From NCBI GenBank assembly GCA_903813345.2, contig CAIIXF020000012.1, positions 34,546,572 through 34,610,571 of the forward strand: a stretch of 64,000 nt of DNA. The letters are read 5' to 3'. Below, one piece after another: positions 22,540 through 37,500 of this stretch. Origin of the DNA: Owenia fusiformis. Lineage: Eukaryota > Annelida > Polychaeta > Sabellida > Oweniidae. The notes beneath the pieces are model-generated. The model was not told where the DNA came from. It did no database searches and worked only from the letters and a program-made list of their open reading frames with translations. The stretch's first letter is position 1, and each line of letters opens with the position of its first letter. The position numbers and the translations under genes are program-made.

Positions 22540-25500
22540 GTAAGTAATTTCAACTAAAGACAAGGCATTGACATACAAAATCATAATGTCAACATCTGCC
22601 ATTTGTTACAGACCACGAAAGCCGACTGCCGAACGCCAAACGCATAACATCGTTCACATAAAAGTTGGAGAGTAAGAATTTTATATGCATCACCACTTAA
22701 GTGGTGACATAAAATCACGGCGAAGCACCTGACATGATAAATCGCATTGCTATCCCTACCCTCTCCGGACGATATGTACGTGCGCTTATGAAAACTTGAG
22801 GAATCTTAAACATATATAAAGGCATATATATAAAGGCCTCCTCATACTCAAACGAAACCCCGCCAAGTCAGCTTGCATGTATTGGCGAATAGGAGTTTGG
22901 TGAAATTCGGTGTAAAAGGGTAGGGTAGGTCCTATCAAATTATGGTCCTACTCTCCATTGATTTATATGGTGACCTAAATACAACTCTTTTCCTTATTAT
23001 CTTGTACGCAATCAGGGCCAGTTAAGAAAGAGGGCCATAATCCCTGGGGGACCATCATTTCTTTCACACCGGGCGACACTGATAAGCATTTTCCCATTTT
23101 TCTGTTCGTAACCCTAATTTACATATCACGCATTTAAATTGTGTAGCTAAACTATTTGAACAGATCGGAATTAAATAGAGTAAAAGCACAAAACAGTGCA
23201 GAAATAGGCATATTATCCACGGATAATAAGGACCATGCAAAGCCCCGATGTCGTATCGAATCGTTTCGTTTAGTACATATACTAAACCCCCCGGTATTTA
23301 ATAAGCCTTTGCCTCAACATATAAATGGGACGGTGTAAAATGGTAGGTGGTCCTATCAAATTTTGGTCCTACTCTCTGTTGATTCATATGGTGACCTAAT
23401 TACAATTATTTTCTTTATTATTTATACACAGTCAGGGCCAGTAAGGGCCGTTAGGAAAGGGGACCATAATCCCGAGTGGACCATAATTTCTTTTACACCG
23501 TCTTCGGGAATCCCCAAAACAATCATAACTATGGCGTGACATATGGTCACGTTTATGCAGATGAGAGAAATACATTGCAATTCGATAGAACAACCAAAGG
23601 CAAATGGGGACAATCCTCGTTTTAACTGTTGGTTTTTAACATTTCGAGACGAAAAGTCACAAAACTATCACAAATATGCTACATTATGAAGATAGATTGA
23701 TTTACTTACCAATCAGAATACCCTTTCGGAAAGTTTCGGACGGCTTCGGCAGCATGCACAAATCGCCATAACTGAAAAATTTCCTCAATTCACAAGCCAG
23801 AGTTTTGTAGATTCGTTCATGTGTGAGAAGGAGGCCTTAACGCCTAGATCCTTACATTTTCAAGTGTGATAGCAAAACAGTGTCATTATTATCTTTCTCA
23901 GATCTAAAGGTTACTAGATATACAGGGTGCGCACTTATATGCACCCCCCCCTTAAACTCATACATGTAGCGTAATATTGTAAAGTTTCAGAATCCAAGGA
24001 TGTCCTTGAAAAATATGTGGGGGGTACGGGGTTATTTAGAGGGCAATTTCTGGTCAGCTTGAGGGCAATTTGAGTTTCCGTATTGCATATACATTTCTAG
24101 AAGTTGCCATCATGGCAGAGCTCAGTACACATGTCTGTGACAGTTACACGTAGCTTATGCACCTAGATACATAGACATAGACTGGGTTCGTACAATGGCA
24201 TATAGGGAGGCCGGGGACCATGGTGCCACCTAAAGGATGTCCTTGAAAATATGTGGGGGGGGGGGTACGGGGTTATTTAGAGGGCAATTTCTGGCCAGCT
24301 TGAAGGCAATTTGAGTTTCCGTATTGCACATACATTTCTAGAAGTTGCCATCATGGCAGAGCTCAGTACACATGTCTGTGACAGTTACACGTATGCACCT
24401 AGATACATAGACATAGACTGGGTTCGTACAATGGCATATAGGGAGGCCGGGGACAATGGTGCCACCTAAAGTTATCACTGAGAAATGGGTAGTAGACAGG
24501 CCCGCAACTAGGGGGGGGGGGGGGGGGGCGCTGGGGAACGGAAACTCACCCCAGCTAGAGACTCTTTCAAAATCATGCTGTTTTTGCTATTCTGAGCACT
24601 TTTCACAAGATTTTTAGCCAAAACCGTCAAAAAGCTCCCCCCTTGCCAAAAGCCCCCACTAATGTAATGGAAAAGAGAAGATTGCCATAAGATATGCAAA
24701 GAAATACAACTTGTAAATAAACAAAATATAATTTCTGTGCTACCAACTTACTATAATTCTTTAAAACGTTTTTCATCATTATCTAATATCGGTACCCACA
24801 CTTAAGTATACCATTAGAAAGATATTATTTACGATGCTTTTGATAAGAATGAAATTAAATAACTGAGAAATCAAACCTTGCGTATGTTATTTAATATGTA
24901 CCTCTAAAATGATGAAGCAATTTTACAAGGCAAGTATTCGCCGAAAGGTTCCCAATAAAGTACTCAAGGAATTAAATGTACTCAATAAAGTACTCAAGGA
25001 ATTAAAGGTACTCAATAAAGTACTCAAGGAATTAAATGTACTCAATAAAGTACTCAAGGAATTAAAGGTACTCAATAAAGTACTCAAGGAATTAAATGTA
25101 CTCAATAAAGTACTCAAGGAATTAAAGGTACTCAATAAAGTACTCAAGGAATTAAATGTACTCAATAAAGTACTCAAGGAATTAAAGGTACTCAATAAAG
25201 TACTCAAGGAATTAAAGGTACTCAATAAAGTACTCAAGGAATTAAAGGTACTCAATAAAGTACTCAAGGAATTAAAGGTACTCAATAAAGTACTCAAGGA
25301 ATTAAAGGTACTCAATAAAGTACTCAAGGAATTAAAGGTACTCAATAAAGTACTCAAGGAATTAAAGGTACTCGATAAAGTACTCAAGGAATTAAAGGTA
25401 CTCAATAAAGTTCTCAAGGAATTAAAGGTTCTCAATAAAGCTCTAATATGTCAGAATCGACACCAAATTGAACTATTATACATTTTGAAAAAGTATGTAC

Positions 25501-28500
25501 ATTAAAATAAAAACATTTAAACTTAAAAGGCCAATGCTATATATCTTAACCCTTAATGGATGGATGCCTCGACAGTTTAGTTTCTCTAAAAAAGAAATAT
25601 GTCTCTCTTAAAATATTGGAGACAGAAACTGAAATCTAATCTTGAACTTTCATGTGTCGTTATTTATGATTGGACGTTTCGTTTGCAAAGATTATTTTAT
25701 GCGATATAGAGACTTGGATTGTAGACTGCGGACTATTCTGTAGAAGTGCTCTAGAAATGGATCTCGCTTTTCATGGAAGGTCACACATTCCAACATATTT
25801 CAAACAATTTGTATGATTATAATATACACTTTCTGGGTAGTTGGACTTCATGTAGGGGTGGCAGAAGGCCCTCAGGCCAATTTATACCCCTACCCCAACA
25901 AAACCTTGGGGGTACTTTAATACCACCCAATAAAAATAATACTAATGCATATCAGATATTCATCGTTTTATAGTGGGTAGGGCATGCCATGGTTAGTCAG
26001 TGCCAGAAATTTCCAATCTCTGACTTATATGGTTACCATGGAAAGAGTATTTATATCTCACAATCTTCTCAATTTGACCCCGTCCCAAATGTGTCCTTAA
26101 GTTCTCAAAGTGAAATATTTGCAAATCTGTTTGGATTTTGTGGCTGCAACTTTGTCAAAAGTTGAATTAATATGTATGTATTCACACTAAAGCACTAAAA
26201 ACTTGATATAATGATCTCATAAATTAATAATATTTATCAAATATAGTCACACACAACTGCGTTTAGGGAAAATTGGGCGTGGCACTTTTTGGTACTTGTG
26301 TAATTGTTGCAGCATTAAATGAAAAATACTTATTACACTAACAACAATTGACATTTAATTAGCATCTACTAACATTGTGTAACATTGTAGTATGTTCATT
26401 ATCATTATTAGATACTTTAAATATTTTATATAAGTGTTATCATGACCCTTCCCTATCATAGGTCATTAATGGTCAAATTAACTTTTAAGTCCTAGAGGTC
26501 CTTAGTCTTTTTAGCTTGTCAAAGTCGTATTCATTGACTTGAAGCTAGATTATAAATAGTTTCATTGATCAAGAGCTATGAGTTAAAATTGATTAATACA
26601 TTTGTCAGGGTTAGAGCCATTTTATGCAATTGAAAAGTAATGGACCGACACTGATCAGTATAACGGCCGTAACCTTCGCATCTAAGATGGTGGACAGTAA
26701 TTGTCGATTTTGATATTTTTAATTTTCATTGAATTAAACTACTTTAGAGTTGATGTTATGCTTTGACATTTGCACCAAATCAGGCTTAAATGACATTGGA
26801 ACCATAGATGTAGTAAACATGAATAAACGATATGTGAAATGTTATGCCCTGCCTTAATACATAACTAAGATTTTCTCGGATAAATGGTGTCTTACAATTG
26901 ACTAACTGATTCTATTATCAACATCAGGTAATGCATGATCTATCCAATGGATTAATGAAAATACTTGATTCCAATATGGCAAAATAAATTATTCCATGTA
27001 TGAATTGCATAGTGCATCATTTTGCAGATATTACATAATGCATTCATTGACTCATGGTCAACAAGGTACGGGTAAAACTCCTTTTAGTATTTCACAAAAT
27101 AATGAAATATAAACAATTTACACATTTCTGAAATGCTGTACCTTTAGTGATTCCTTCGACCTGGAAAGTGGTTTGTTATGTTAAAACTTAAAATAATATC
27201 TAAACAAATCTGTTTAGTGTATAAAAACAATAAAAGTTAATATGTTTAATATCAAATATTATTAGACATATGAATATAACCTAAAATAAGAAATTTTGTT
27301 CTCGTATTCCATTTTAAAATTGGTTGAATGATTTTGGCACAGTAGAAATGATGGTCATGATTAAATATTATATGTAATATGCCCTGATGCTGTAACATCA
27401 ATGGTCCTTTATAATCAGGTATGACTGAAATACTGGACAAGATCTTATAAGGTTACAGTTTCCATATAACGTATGTTCCATATTACTACCCCAAATCTCC
27501 ATTGTGTAAGTTTATGAGTCATTATCCCACATAGTTTATTATGGCAAATGCCTATCCTTGTCTAGAATATGTCATTTTATCAATTTTATAAACAAGTATA
27601 CAATTACACGCCCCCCCCCCTCCCACACCAAAACTCCATTTTCTTTATCAAATCTATCTACCTCTATCTGTTATGATTCTCTGTCAGGCTTCCCCAATTT
27701 TCTATACTGTCAAGTAAACATCTAAATAGGATAGTTCTAGCTATTGCTGTTGTTTCGAAATGTTGACTTTTCTTGGGGAAATATTGTTTCAATTCTGACA
27801 GAAGTTTTTAGCCAATATCATTCAATTTATCAATATCCAAACGCAGGGTTTCAGAAAGTATGCATTTTGTTTGTGCCTGTATTTTCATCATGTGTACTTA
27901 TTAAGACAGCAATATTTAAACGTAAATACATTAAAACATGATACATATAATCTTTTGACAATTTCTTCAGTAAAGTGGCCATTTTGAGAAATGATATATA
28001 GCTTGTACCTTTGTTTGATGCTCAACAAGATGTTCGACTTGATTTGCCTTTGTCTAATTCATATATATATACCAAATACAAGAATCAGAATCATATTCTA
28101 CAAAACGGGTGTTCATGGAAGTAGCACTAATTATTGTATCATTGCTATAAATCGTGTGATTTGATTGGCTAATTCAGAACCATGTGACTAAAAATACCAG
28201 CGTATTTCACAGCTCACTGAATTATTTCCATATTTAAAAGACGTATTGTCCAGCGTATTGCCCGCCTGGGGATTCTGACAACTGCACTCTCAATGATTTT
28301 TGCAACATGTATTACCATCGCCCTACGGGCTGCGGGCAATACATATTGCAAAAATCATTGAAAGATGAACAGGTATTGCCCTCCATAGAATGAAATATTT
28401 GCTTAACATTTCTTACTGTTTCGGGCTTAATATCAATTTTGTTATAAACTGAACAAAGCGGCACCTTTAACATGCAGCTAATTCTCCCATCTAACCAAGA

Positions 28501-31500
28501 GAGCCTCTTTTAATATATCGAAATTTAAAAATTGCCTCTGATTCAATTTGTTCAATCAAATCTAAAATGGTAATACCTTTTTACTGCTTCGAACTTCCTT
28601 ATATTTTATACCATTGGGGTAGGATGTTTGTCTCTTTCAATTAATGCTTTCACCAGAAACATGGATATCACTAATTTTGATTCATATTTAAAATGGTGTG
28701 CATGAATAGACCTGTGTATTTTATACCAAATAGAGACACTTCCCTGGAGAGTTCTAAATCTCTATATGTTAACAGCCTAGTTCCCACATCCCTTGTTGAC
28801 TTTGCTTCCATATTTACAGTGAAGCCGTGGAACAGTTCTCTTGTTCTTCACAATTTTCCATTTTAATGTAACTCAATGAATAAGGCCAATTCATATCACT
28901 GGCTTCCCTAGGTTATTTGAATTCCTTGCAATTTTTAAATCAGCAATAAAGAATAATGGGTTAAATTATCAAATAATGAAAAAGTTGCAAATTATGAGAT
29001 TTGTTATATAGCTTCGAAATCTTGCTGAAGTGTACTTTAACTATAGGTTAACAGGCTAAATTGAAAATTCTCATTGAGATAATTTTAAAGATTCTTAAAC
29101 ATTGACTTATTGTTTCAGTGGTCCTATTAAAGTTCATGTGTACACAATCTGAACAACATCCAGTTTCAAACACTTCTGATTATCATCAAGTTTCAAACAC
29201 AATCTGAACATCATCAAATTCAATGCAAATGCAGTTTTACTTTAATCCAACAGAACGAATATGGTAAATCAATAGACTAAGTGACACATGTCAAGTCAAT
29301 GGTAAATACTTGTATCTAGCCCAACTAGCACAAGTGCTGCCATCTACCGACTAGTATCAATCCATCTATCCATATACATAGCACCTAATGAGGTCACGAC
29401 TTCAAGTTAAGCTTTTTCCCTTGTCTATGGTAAAAAATAAGTTAAACAGAAAAGTTAGTTTGACACCATTGGTGATGTCCACCTTGTATGGTATAGGGAT
29501 AAAAGGAAAGTTCATGATAACACTTACATAAAATAATTTAAGTATCTAATAATGATAATGAACATATTACAATGTTACACAATGTTAGTAAATGATAATT
29601 AAATGTCAATTATTGTTAGTGTAATATGTATTTTTTGCTTAATGCTGCAACAATTACACAAGTTCCAAAAAGTGCGACGCCCACTTTTCCCTAAAAGTAG
29701 TTGTGTGTGACTATATTTGACAGATATTATTGATTTATTGGAGCATTATATCAACTTTTTAGTGCTTTAGTGTGAATATATACATATTTATACAACTTTT
29801 GACAAAGTTGCAGCCACAAAATCCAAACAAATTTGCAAATATTTCACTTTGAGGGCTAAGGGACATATTTTGAAGGAGGTCAAATTGAGAAGATTTTGAG
29901 ATATAAATACTGTTTCCATGGTAACCATATAAGTTAGAGATTGGACATTTCTGGCACTGACTAACCATGGTATGCTCTGCCTACTATAAAACTATGAATA
30001 TATGACATGCATTAGAATTCTTTTTATCAGGTGGTATTAAAGTACCCCCAAGGTTTTCTTAGGGTGGGGGTATGAATTGGCCTGAGGGCCGTCTGCCACC
30101 CCTACATGAAGTCCAACTACCCAGAAAGTGCCTAGCATAATCATACAGACTGTTTGAAATATGTTGGAATGTGTGACCTTCCATGAAAAATGGAAGTTGC
30201 AATTATCAGAGTAGTCCACAGTCTATTGATGATATTTGTATTAAACAATTGCTGCTCTGAAAAAATATCGCATCTTTTGTATATAGTAGCCCGGACAGAA
30301 TTGTTCAATGGTCACCTTTTGAATAAATTAAGAGATGTTCCTTAAATATTTTTTGGATGTCAAAATTTTACTTTAGTTTTCAAACATGTAATTAGATTTT
30401 GATAATACTGACAATTAAAAAAAAATATTAAAGAAAAGGTGACCATTAAACAATTCTGTCCGGGCTACAATATGATGGCGGAATAATTGAATAATTTGAA
30501 GACCCGAATCTGTTTTTATGACCATGAATTATTAGGTTAGTGACTTGACTGAAAAATATGAGTAGCAGTTTTTTTTACCTACATCATTCGAATAAACCTA
30601 TAATTCTTCGTGTCGATGAGCATTTTTATAAATGGGGAGGTAAAATACTTTTTTTGCTTGATAAGTATGTTTTCGGTCTCGGTGTCCCCCGGCGATAAAA
30701 AATTGACCTTCAAAATGCATGTATTTTATTAAAAACGTAAAGATTTACGAAGATGCGAATATCTAACTGTATAAAGAAAATATTATCTGGTAGCTATAGT
30801 TTATTGGACTTTCGTACTGAGTTTTATTTTTGGTTAAACTATTTATTTTTATTTTTACAATTTTTTGTTGATGACATTGCACCTTTTTAATTTCTTAATA
30901 AATGTATTGGTCTCTTGAACTCATTTAAGGGACATCGAGATATAAGTCCGTTGAAGCAAATATCAAATAAAACATTCATGTACATGCATGGCAAAACATA
31001 ATAATTGCAATCTGATTTTAACAATCACTGGGTAGCATAGCAATTTTGTTTAACAACTCTTTGTTAATATTATGAACCCTTGCAAAATAATCACCTATTG
31101 TTTCATTAATTGTATCATCGGACGCTAACACGGAGTATAAAGATAGACTTCTTTCATTTAAATGAGAAAAAACATTGTTTATACTATTTATTCTACTGAC
31201 ATATAGCGATCGAACATTTTGAGGTCTGATTGAGAACAACAAAAAAGAACGTGTTCTTTATCGCTTATTATGATTTTAAGATTTCGGAAGTAACAAAATC
31301 GTTTCGATTTTCTACTTGAAAGTATCGATGATGTTATAATTGACTATATAGATCTGCATCTTTAACCATAACGAGATATGTTGTATAGAAATCATAACTA
31401 TAGCAAATATTTATAATCGATAATAACAGAATGATTATTTAATACCCCCTCAAAAATTATTCCAAGGCGGTAATAATGCTCAAAATCCTTCGTCCACCAA

Positions 31501-34500
31501 CTAAATAGAAGCAGACATATATGAATTGATGCTAAATAAGTCATCTTTTAGAAAATTCATGTCTACCAAATGGCCCTCTGACTTCCCAAAATGATTGCTA
31601 TAGACTGGCCTATATTTTACCAAAGAATGCGAACCTATTCATTTTTTTGATTCAGTAGCAAAATTGCTCTCGAAAATTCTCCGAGATTTGTGGTATTTTC
31701 TAGCAGAAATCGCCATCTATTTTGTCATTGTCAATGGCGGGAGATAAAGGTTAATATACGCAAATGATATATGGAACAATGCAGAGGGTAAATGACCTGA
31801 GGTTTGGGTAAATTGAATGTCATAAAAACGAATATTTTCTGCATGCACGATGCATGTTTTTTAAAGCTGTCATAAAAAAAGTTATGGTGCAAATGAGATA
31901 TGGAGCAAAACAAAGGGCAAATACTGTAACTTATATTTTACTAAGGATGATATGTCATAAAAATTAATGATTCAATTCTGCATGCATGTTTTCTAAATAT
32001 GTCATGAAAAGGGTTGAATTATATGCCGTAACTTTGAACTATGAATTTATTCACATTTAAAAAACGCGTCATCAATTAATTTAGGTTATAATCATAAATT
32101 CAATGGGACCGTGTTTAATAAAAGGTCAGAGACCGAACAGTCACCTCTGAATGTAAATTTTATTCAATAAATCACATTTAAAACGTAAGGCATCCCATGG
32201 CCAATCCCAGGATCAGATCATCTCATTGCCAAATCATATTTTCAATAAAAAATTATCGCTAAGAAGAAATAAATCAAAGTGATCTAAATGTTCAAACATC
32301 GTGTGTAGTGTCTACCAAGTTTAAGTAATTTTAGAATTAAAATACGTTGTGTAAGACTTCAACGTTCCTATTAAGCCGCTTTATTCATGTTTTTAAAATT
32401 TTTAAAGTAATAAACTACCGATCTAATGTAAGTTAGAAAATGGAACAAAGTAAATCTACATATATTAATCTATAATATATTATATATATATAGTATAATG
32501 TTAATATTGATGTGTGAAACCACTGTGGTTTCACATCAATTAATTTAATTAATTAAATTTAATTAATTTACTGTCTTTCACATGCTTCTCTTCTCTGAAA
32601 TGATTAAATAATTTAAATTAATAAATAAATAAATACTCTACATTTCTTATGAATGTTTGTCAACACTAACTTTTCCATTTTGCCGTTTTATTTATGTTTG
32701 GCGATTCTCAAAGTTATGAATTTCCTACCTAAAGTAATTCAGAAAAAGGAACGCAGGCATTGGAGTATAGGATGACATTGTACAACGGTTAGCTGCCCGT
32801 CTATTTACACATTTGTCACTAGTGAGCAGACTTTTTGGGGGAATACTCAAAGAAAGGAGAGTGTTCAAGAAAATTATTTTTATCTTACATTTATTAAGTT
32901 TTTAAGTATATCTTTTTAGACGGGACTAATGTTAAACAGGGATGCTGTTAGATAAGAAGTATTAAATGAGAATACCGTGATATGCAATCATTATTTCCAG
33001 GTTCGGAGAGTGCGTTGTTACAGGACATTTTGTTATTTTGATCCTATTGTGGCTTACTCGAGATCCCAGATTTGTACCAGGATGGGCAATCGCTTTTAAA
33101 CAAGGGTAAGTATCTATAACAGAAAATAGTTTTCGATAAAATACATCTAGGGTTCGTCACATTTGGCCTTCGGCAAGTCTACGTCGAAATTGAAAAATAC
33201 CGTCTTGCGTTCCCCAATTTTTAACAGGCCACGTGGGTTCGCTGTCCGAATTATAATAAGTTTCCGTTACACTTTAACAGGGCAAAACCAGGAACAGGAG
33301 TTTTGATTTATGTCGCGGTAACTCTTGTTAACAAAACATTTAATTCACATTTTATTCTGATGAAGCTATGTCACCGATGCTACGGCAGCCATGTTGCTGG
33401 CATTTTCTTTGTTCGTCTGGCCAGCACATATCCCAACAATATTCAAGAGAAATAGTAAGTGAAAAGTATAATTTACTATTACTATTTATTCAATATTGTA
33501 CCACTGATTTAGCGCATTTTATCGTGTCGCATCGTAGATCACATTACATTGTACACTTTTCATTGTAATGTCTGAATTCCCTTGAATTATTTTGTGTTAT
33601 TGTATTTTATGTCGTGCTATGCTATGAGTATTGTACTGTCGTATGCACTGCATAGGGTTCTACTGGGCCGATATAAAGATGGCAGCACCAACAATATTTC
33701 TACACAGATCGATTACCATGCCATCTTTATTTTAAAAGTATTTCTATCGACTTATTGTCGTATGATATTGTTGTGTTACGTTTTTCTTTATGTATAACAT
33801 TTTTGCTGCATTTGTTTTTCGTGTGATAGATCCCAAGCTTGATCAAGTAGCCTCAATCCTTGACTGGGAGACGGTCCATAGCAAGATGCCTTGGCACATC
33901 ATTTTGCTAATAGGTGGCGGTGTTGCGCTTGCAAAAGCAGCTCAGGTAGGTATTACCCAAAAGATGGCGCTGTCGAATGGTTGAAGAGAAAAATTAAAAA
34001 TTTATTGATCAGATGGTTGATTGAAATCAAGTTTTATCAGTGCAATCACTCATGGGATTGTCCAAACTTTATGTTTCGTCTTGTTTATCCCTGCCCATAA
34101 AGATTGAAACTGGGAGATATACCGCAACTCACCTAGACCAGAGGTTGTTTCAGTGTGGTCAGTCAGTTGAAACAGAAATTAACTTTTTAGTAGAGTGTCA
34201 ATTATAAAACTGAACGATCTAGTCTGTTTGCCAAAATGTTAGATTATAATGACTTTGATATGCAAACAAGTTTAGTGAAATACTGTTAGATAAAGAATGA
34301 AAAGACTGTTTAATGAACACTTGGTAAAACAATTATAAAAATGCAAGCCAAACGGCGTAGCATAATGTAACACTCCACTGTCTCTCATAGGTCGGCATCG
34401 ACCAGACACTGTTTAATTTTTATGTATTGTTTAATGTTATATTATGTGTACAGTATCTGTTTTAGTGCGTGGAACATAAATAAAGAAAAATACTACTATA

Positions 34501-37500
34501 CAGGGTGTTCAGGAAATAAAGATAATAATGTCATAACTTTTATTTGTTCATGTATTGCATTGAAAGTTTCAGAGATTATAGTTTCAATTTATTTTAACTC
34601 ATTGTTGGAGTTTCAGTTTCAGGTGATTTGATTGGTCGATTCTGTGGTTGTCATAGCATAGCGAGTAGCGCTAAGGCGGGGCAGGTGGAATAACTGCAGT
34701 ATATTTGCATGTTTTAAATGTTTTAAAAAGAGATTCTATCATGTTTATGACTTAAAATGGATGCTTAAAGATAGTTATAACTATAAGCCTGAAATTCTTT
34801 GCCAATTTTTCAATTTATTCTACATAATTTCCTCCATTTTAGACACAAACTCTTTGCCTCTTGAACCTTCTTCAAATACTTCACAGAATTCTTCTTGACT
34901 CATTTCCTGAAATCTGTTTAACACATGTGAACGTATGGCATAAGTATTCTCAAATGCATGTCCTCTTAAGTACCGTTTTGATTCAGCGAAGAAGTATAAA
35001 TCATTTAGCGCTTGGTTGGGTGAATAAGGTGGATGCTTGAGTTGCTCTAATCGCAGCTGCTCAATTTCTTAGTGGTTGTGGCAGCAGTATGGGAGGGGGA
35101 ATTGTCCAAGTGGAAGAGAAATTGCATCCCGGGTCGCTTTCTATGTAATGCCTGCATTAAGTCATGAAAATCACATTGAATATCATTAAAAGAGCATTTA
35201 TTTGACTTTTATATCATAAATCAAAACAATAGAAGAATTTTATCATGGAGATGCACCAAGAAAGCTTTAAATATGGAGTCAAAATCGGTTTGCCATGCTA
35301 AATGTAACACAGAAACTACTGCAGTTATTCCATGTGCACCGCCTTAGCGCTACTCGCGTTGCTATGCCAACCACAGAAATGACAAATCAAATCGCTTGAA
35401 GCTGAAACTACAAAAGTAAGTTTAAATATATAATCCCTATAATCCCTGCAAATTTTAATGAAATCTATGAATAAATAAAAAAGTAATGACATTATTATCT
35501 TTATTTCCTGAACACCCTGTATATAGCTACTACTATATGTGTATATAATTTTATAAAGGTATGACGAAATAGTCATGTCGTTGATGTACTATGTTTGCCT
35601 CTAGATTCAATGTTTGTATTGCAGGCAATATTTACGACTTGAATTACATAATACATTTTCACAAAATGCAAACACAGTAATTAACAATTCATCAACGCTG
35701 GTGTGCCACAAGGATCTGTTCTTGGAGCCTTGTTCTTTCTAAATGGCATTTATTAACCTAACGTATATGAGTTTGATTAAACTTATTCAATTCTGCTACA
35801 GTTGCATCACGTATACACATTATCAAATAAGGGGACATCTTTTATTTTGAAATGTCCCACTTCTTTGGTGAGACACGGCATCGGTAAATTGGGGTGTCAG
35901 TGTACACGTTGATTGTTTGTTCCCTTACGATTGCTTTCATTATGTACGAATCCTGGAAATCATCCCTCGTTGATTTAATGTTCAACATAGTCTTACACTT
36001 TCATTGACAAACATGCAAAGTTTGCTTCGACAAATTTAGCCAATGTACCATCGATTCTTCGTTCACAAAAATGGATCGGGATTTTTTGAGTGTATTAAAG
36101 TAGAAAGATATATTTCTATTACCCGAGCATGCAGAGTACCTCTAATCTGAATTCCTCTCAATGTGAACACCATTTGTGATCTGATTTGCAATGTTCTCAA
36201 ACCTTAAAATACGAACATCTGCCAATCCGAACACTTTCGGTTGGCCCTAATGGTGTTCAGATGACACTGGTTTACTATATATCAAATCTGCCTTCTTATA
36301 TAGGTTTCTGGACTTTCGGATTGGCTGGCACTAGGCTTGAGAATGCTGACACACCTGCCCCCATGGGCCATGGTACTCATATTGTCAATGTCGGCCTCTA
36401 TGATGACTGAGATTATTAGCAACACAGCTACATCTACGCTATTAATGCCTGTTTTGGGAGCACTGGTAAGTCAATATACTCCATAAGTTTGGAAATCTGA
36501 AGTTTACATCTGGATCATCGCGAGCCTGATTTTGTTTGCCGAGTGGAATAAATTCATCAACTTTTTCAAAGATTTTCGCAAAAAGGATCAGTTTAAAGAT
36601 TGAACCATTAACAGGTTTTATCATGCTAGAAAATAGTACGATTCAAGAATTGTCTTCTTTTCAGTCTTATTCTTGTTATACGCATGATATAGACTAATAA
36701 TGGAAACATAAATTCAAACTCACGCCCAACAATGGCACAATCAGTGATTATGTTGATCGATATCCTTAATTGAGCCATGAAAATAGCGGGTAACCAGGGT
36801 AACACAAATTTATTTAGATGGTAATTTGCCTTCAGGTTGCTTCGAGCTGAATTAATTAATCATCTGGAACACAACAGCGACTTAAATACAGCCATTTTCA
36901 TAGAAACCACTTGCAATCCATTTCAGGCTGTCGAAATTAAAGTTCATCCCCTGTATATTATGTGGCCGGCTGCCATGGGAACCAACCTTTCCTTCATGTT
37001 ACCAGTAGCAACAAGCGCGAATGCTTTTGTTTTCGCCTTTGGCCGACTCAAGATTATGGACATGGTAAGAAATATTGTCATTATTCTGAGATGGGGTTAG
37101 TTCAACAAGTTAAACTTAATCCGGCTTATTCATTAATCTGATCTTACTCGGGGCTGGAAGACATGTCGGATAAGAAACGAGGCCCCTGACTGGGTCTAAT
37201 GTTGTTGGACTAATACGGAGTGTCCATAAACGCTCTTTATAATACTAAGTCTGTGTAAAATGTAGAAACATTATGGACACCTTGTATATCATGTAATGTA
37301 AGGTGAGATCGAGATGATCTGATTTCACGAGACTATTAACAATTCTGACTGATTTTACATAATGGAATATGATTATACACTCCCCTTCATAAGTTTGGCA
37401 ACCTAAAGTTTTCTTTGGATATTATATTAGAGGCAATGAGTGAATCTTAATTTTATACCTTAATCAGGTGCACAATATAGAGGCTCTGATAGCTCAAAAT

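Larger units (their letters stand above)
22540..33000 (+). other. 10.5-kb SLC13 intron loaded with repeats
   Basis: GT at 22540 and 'tttccag' before 33001 bound it. It contains two 165-bp MITEs, a tandem duplication, a 30-bp minisatellite, a 4.5-kb inverted repeat and a hairpin MITE. All other introns of the readable part are below 2.4 kb. Confidence 0.8.

Noticed and set aside
24909-25505. 198-aa + strand and 170-aa - strand open frames
   Set aside because: Both are translations of a 30-bp tandem repeat whose unit is a multiple of three; no start context, domain or splice evidence.
31018-31242. LINE ORF2 terminus on the - strand
   Set aside because: Only a vague resemblance; no catalytic or zinc motif to support it.
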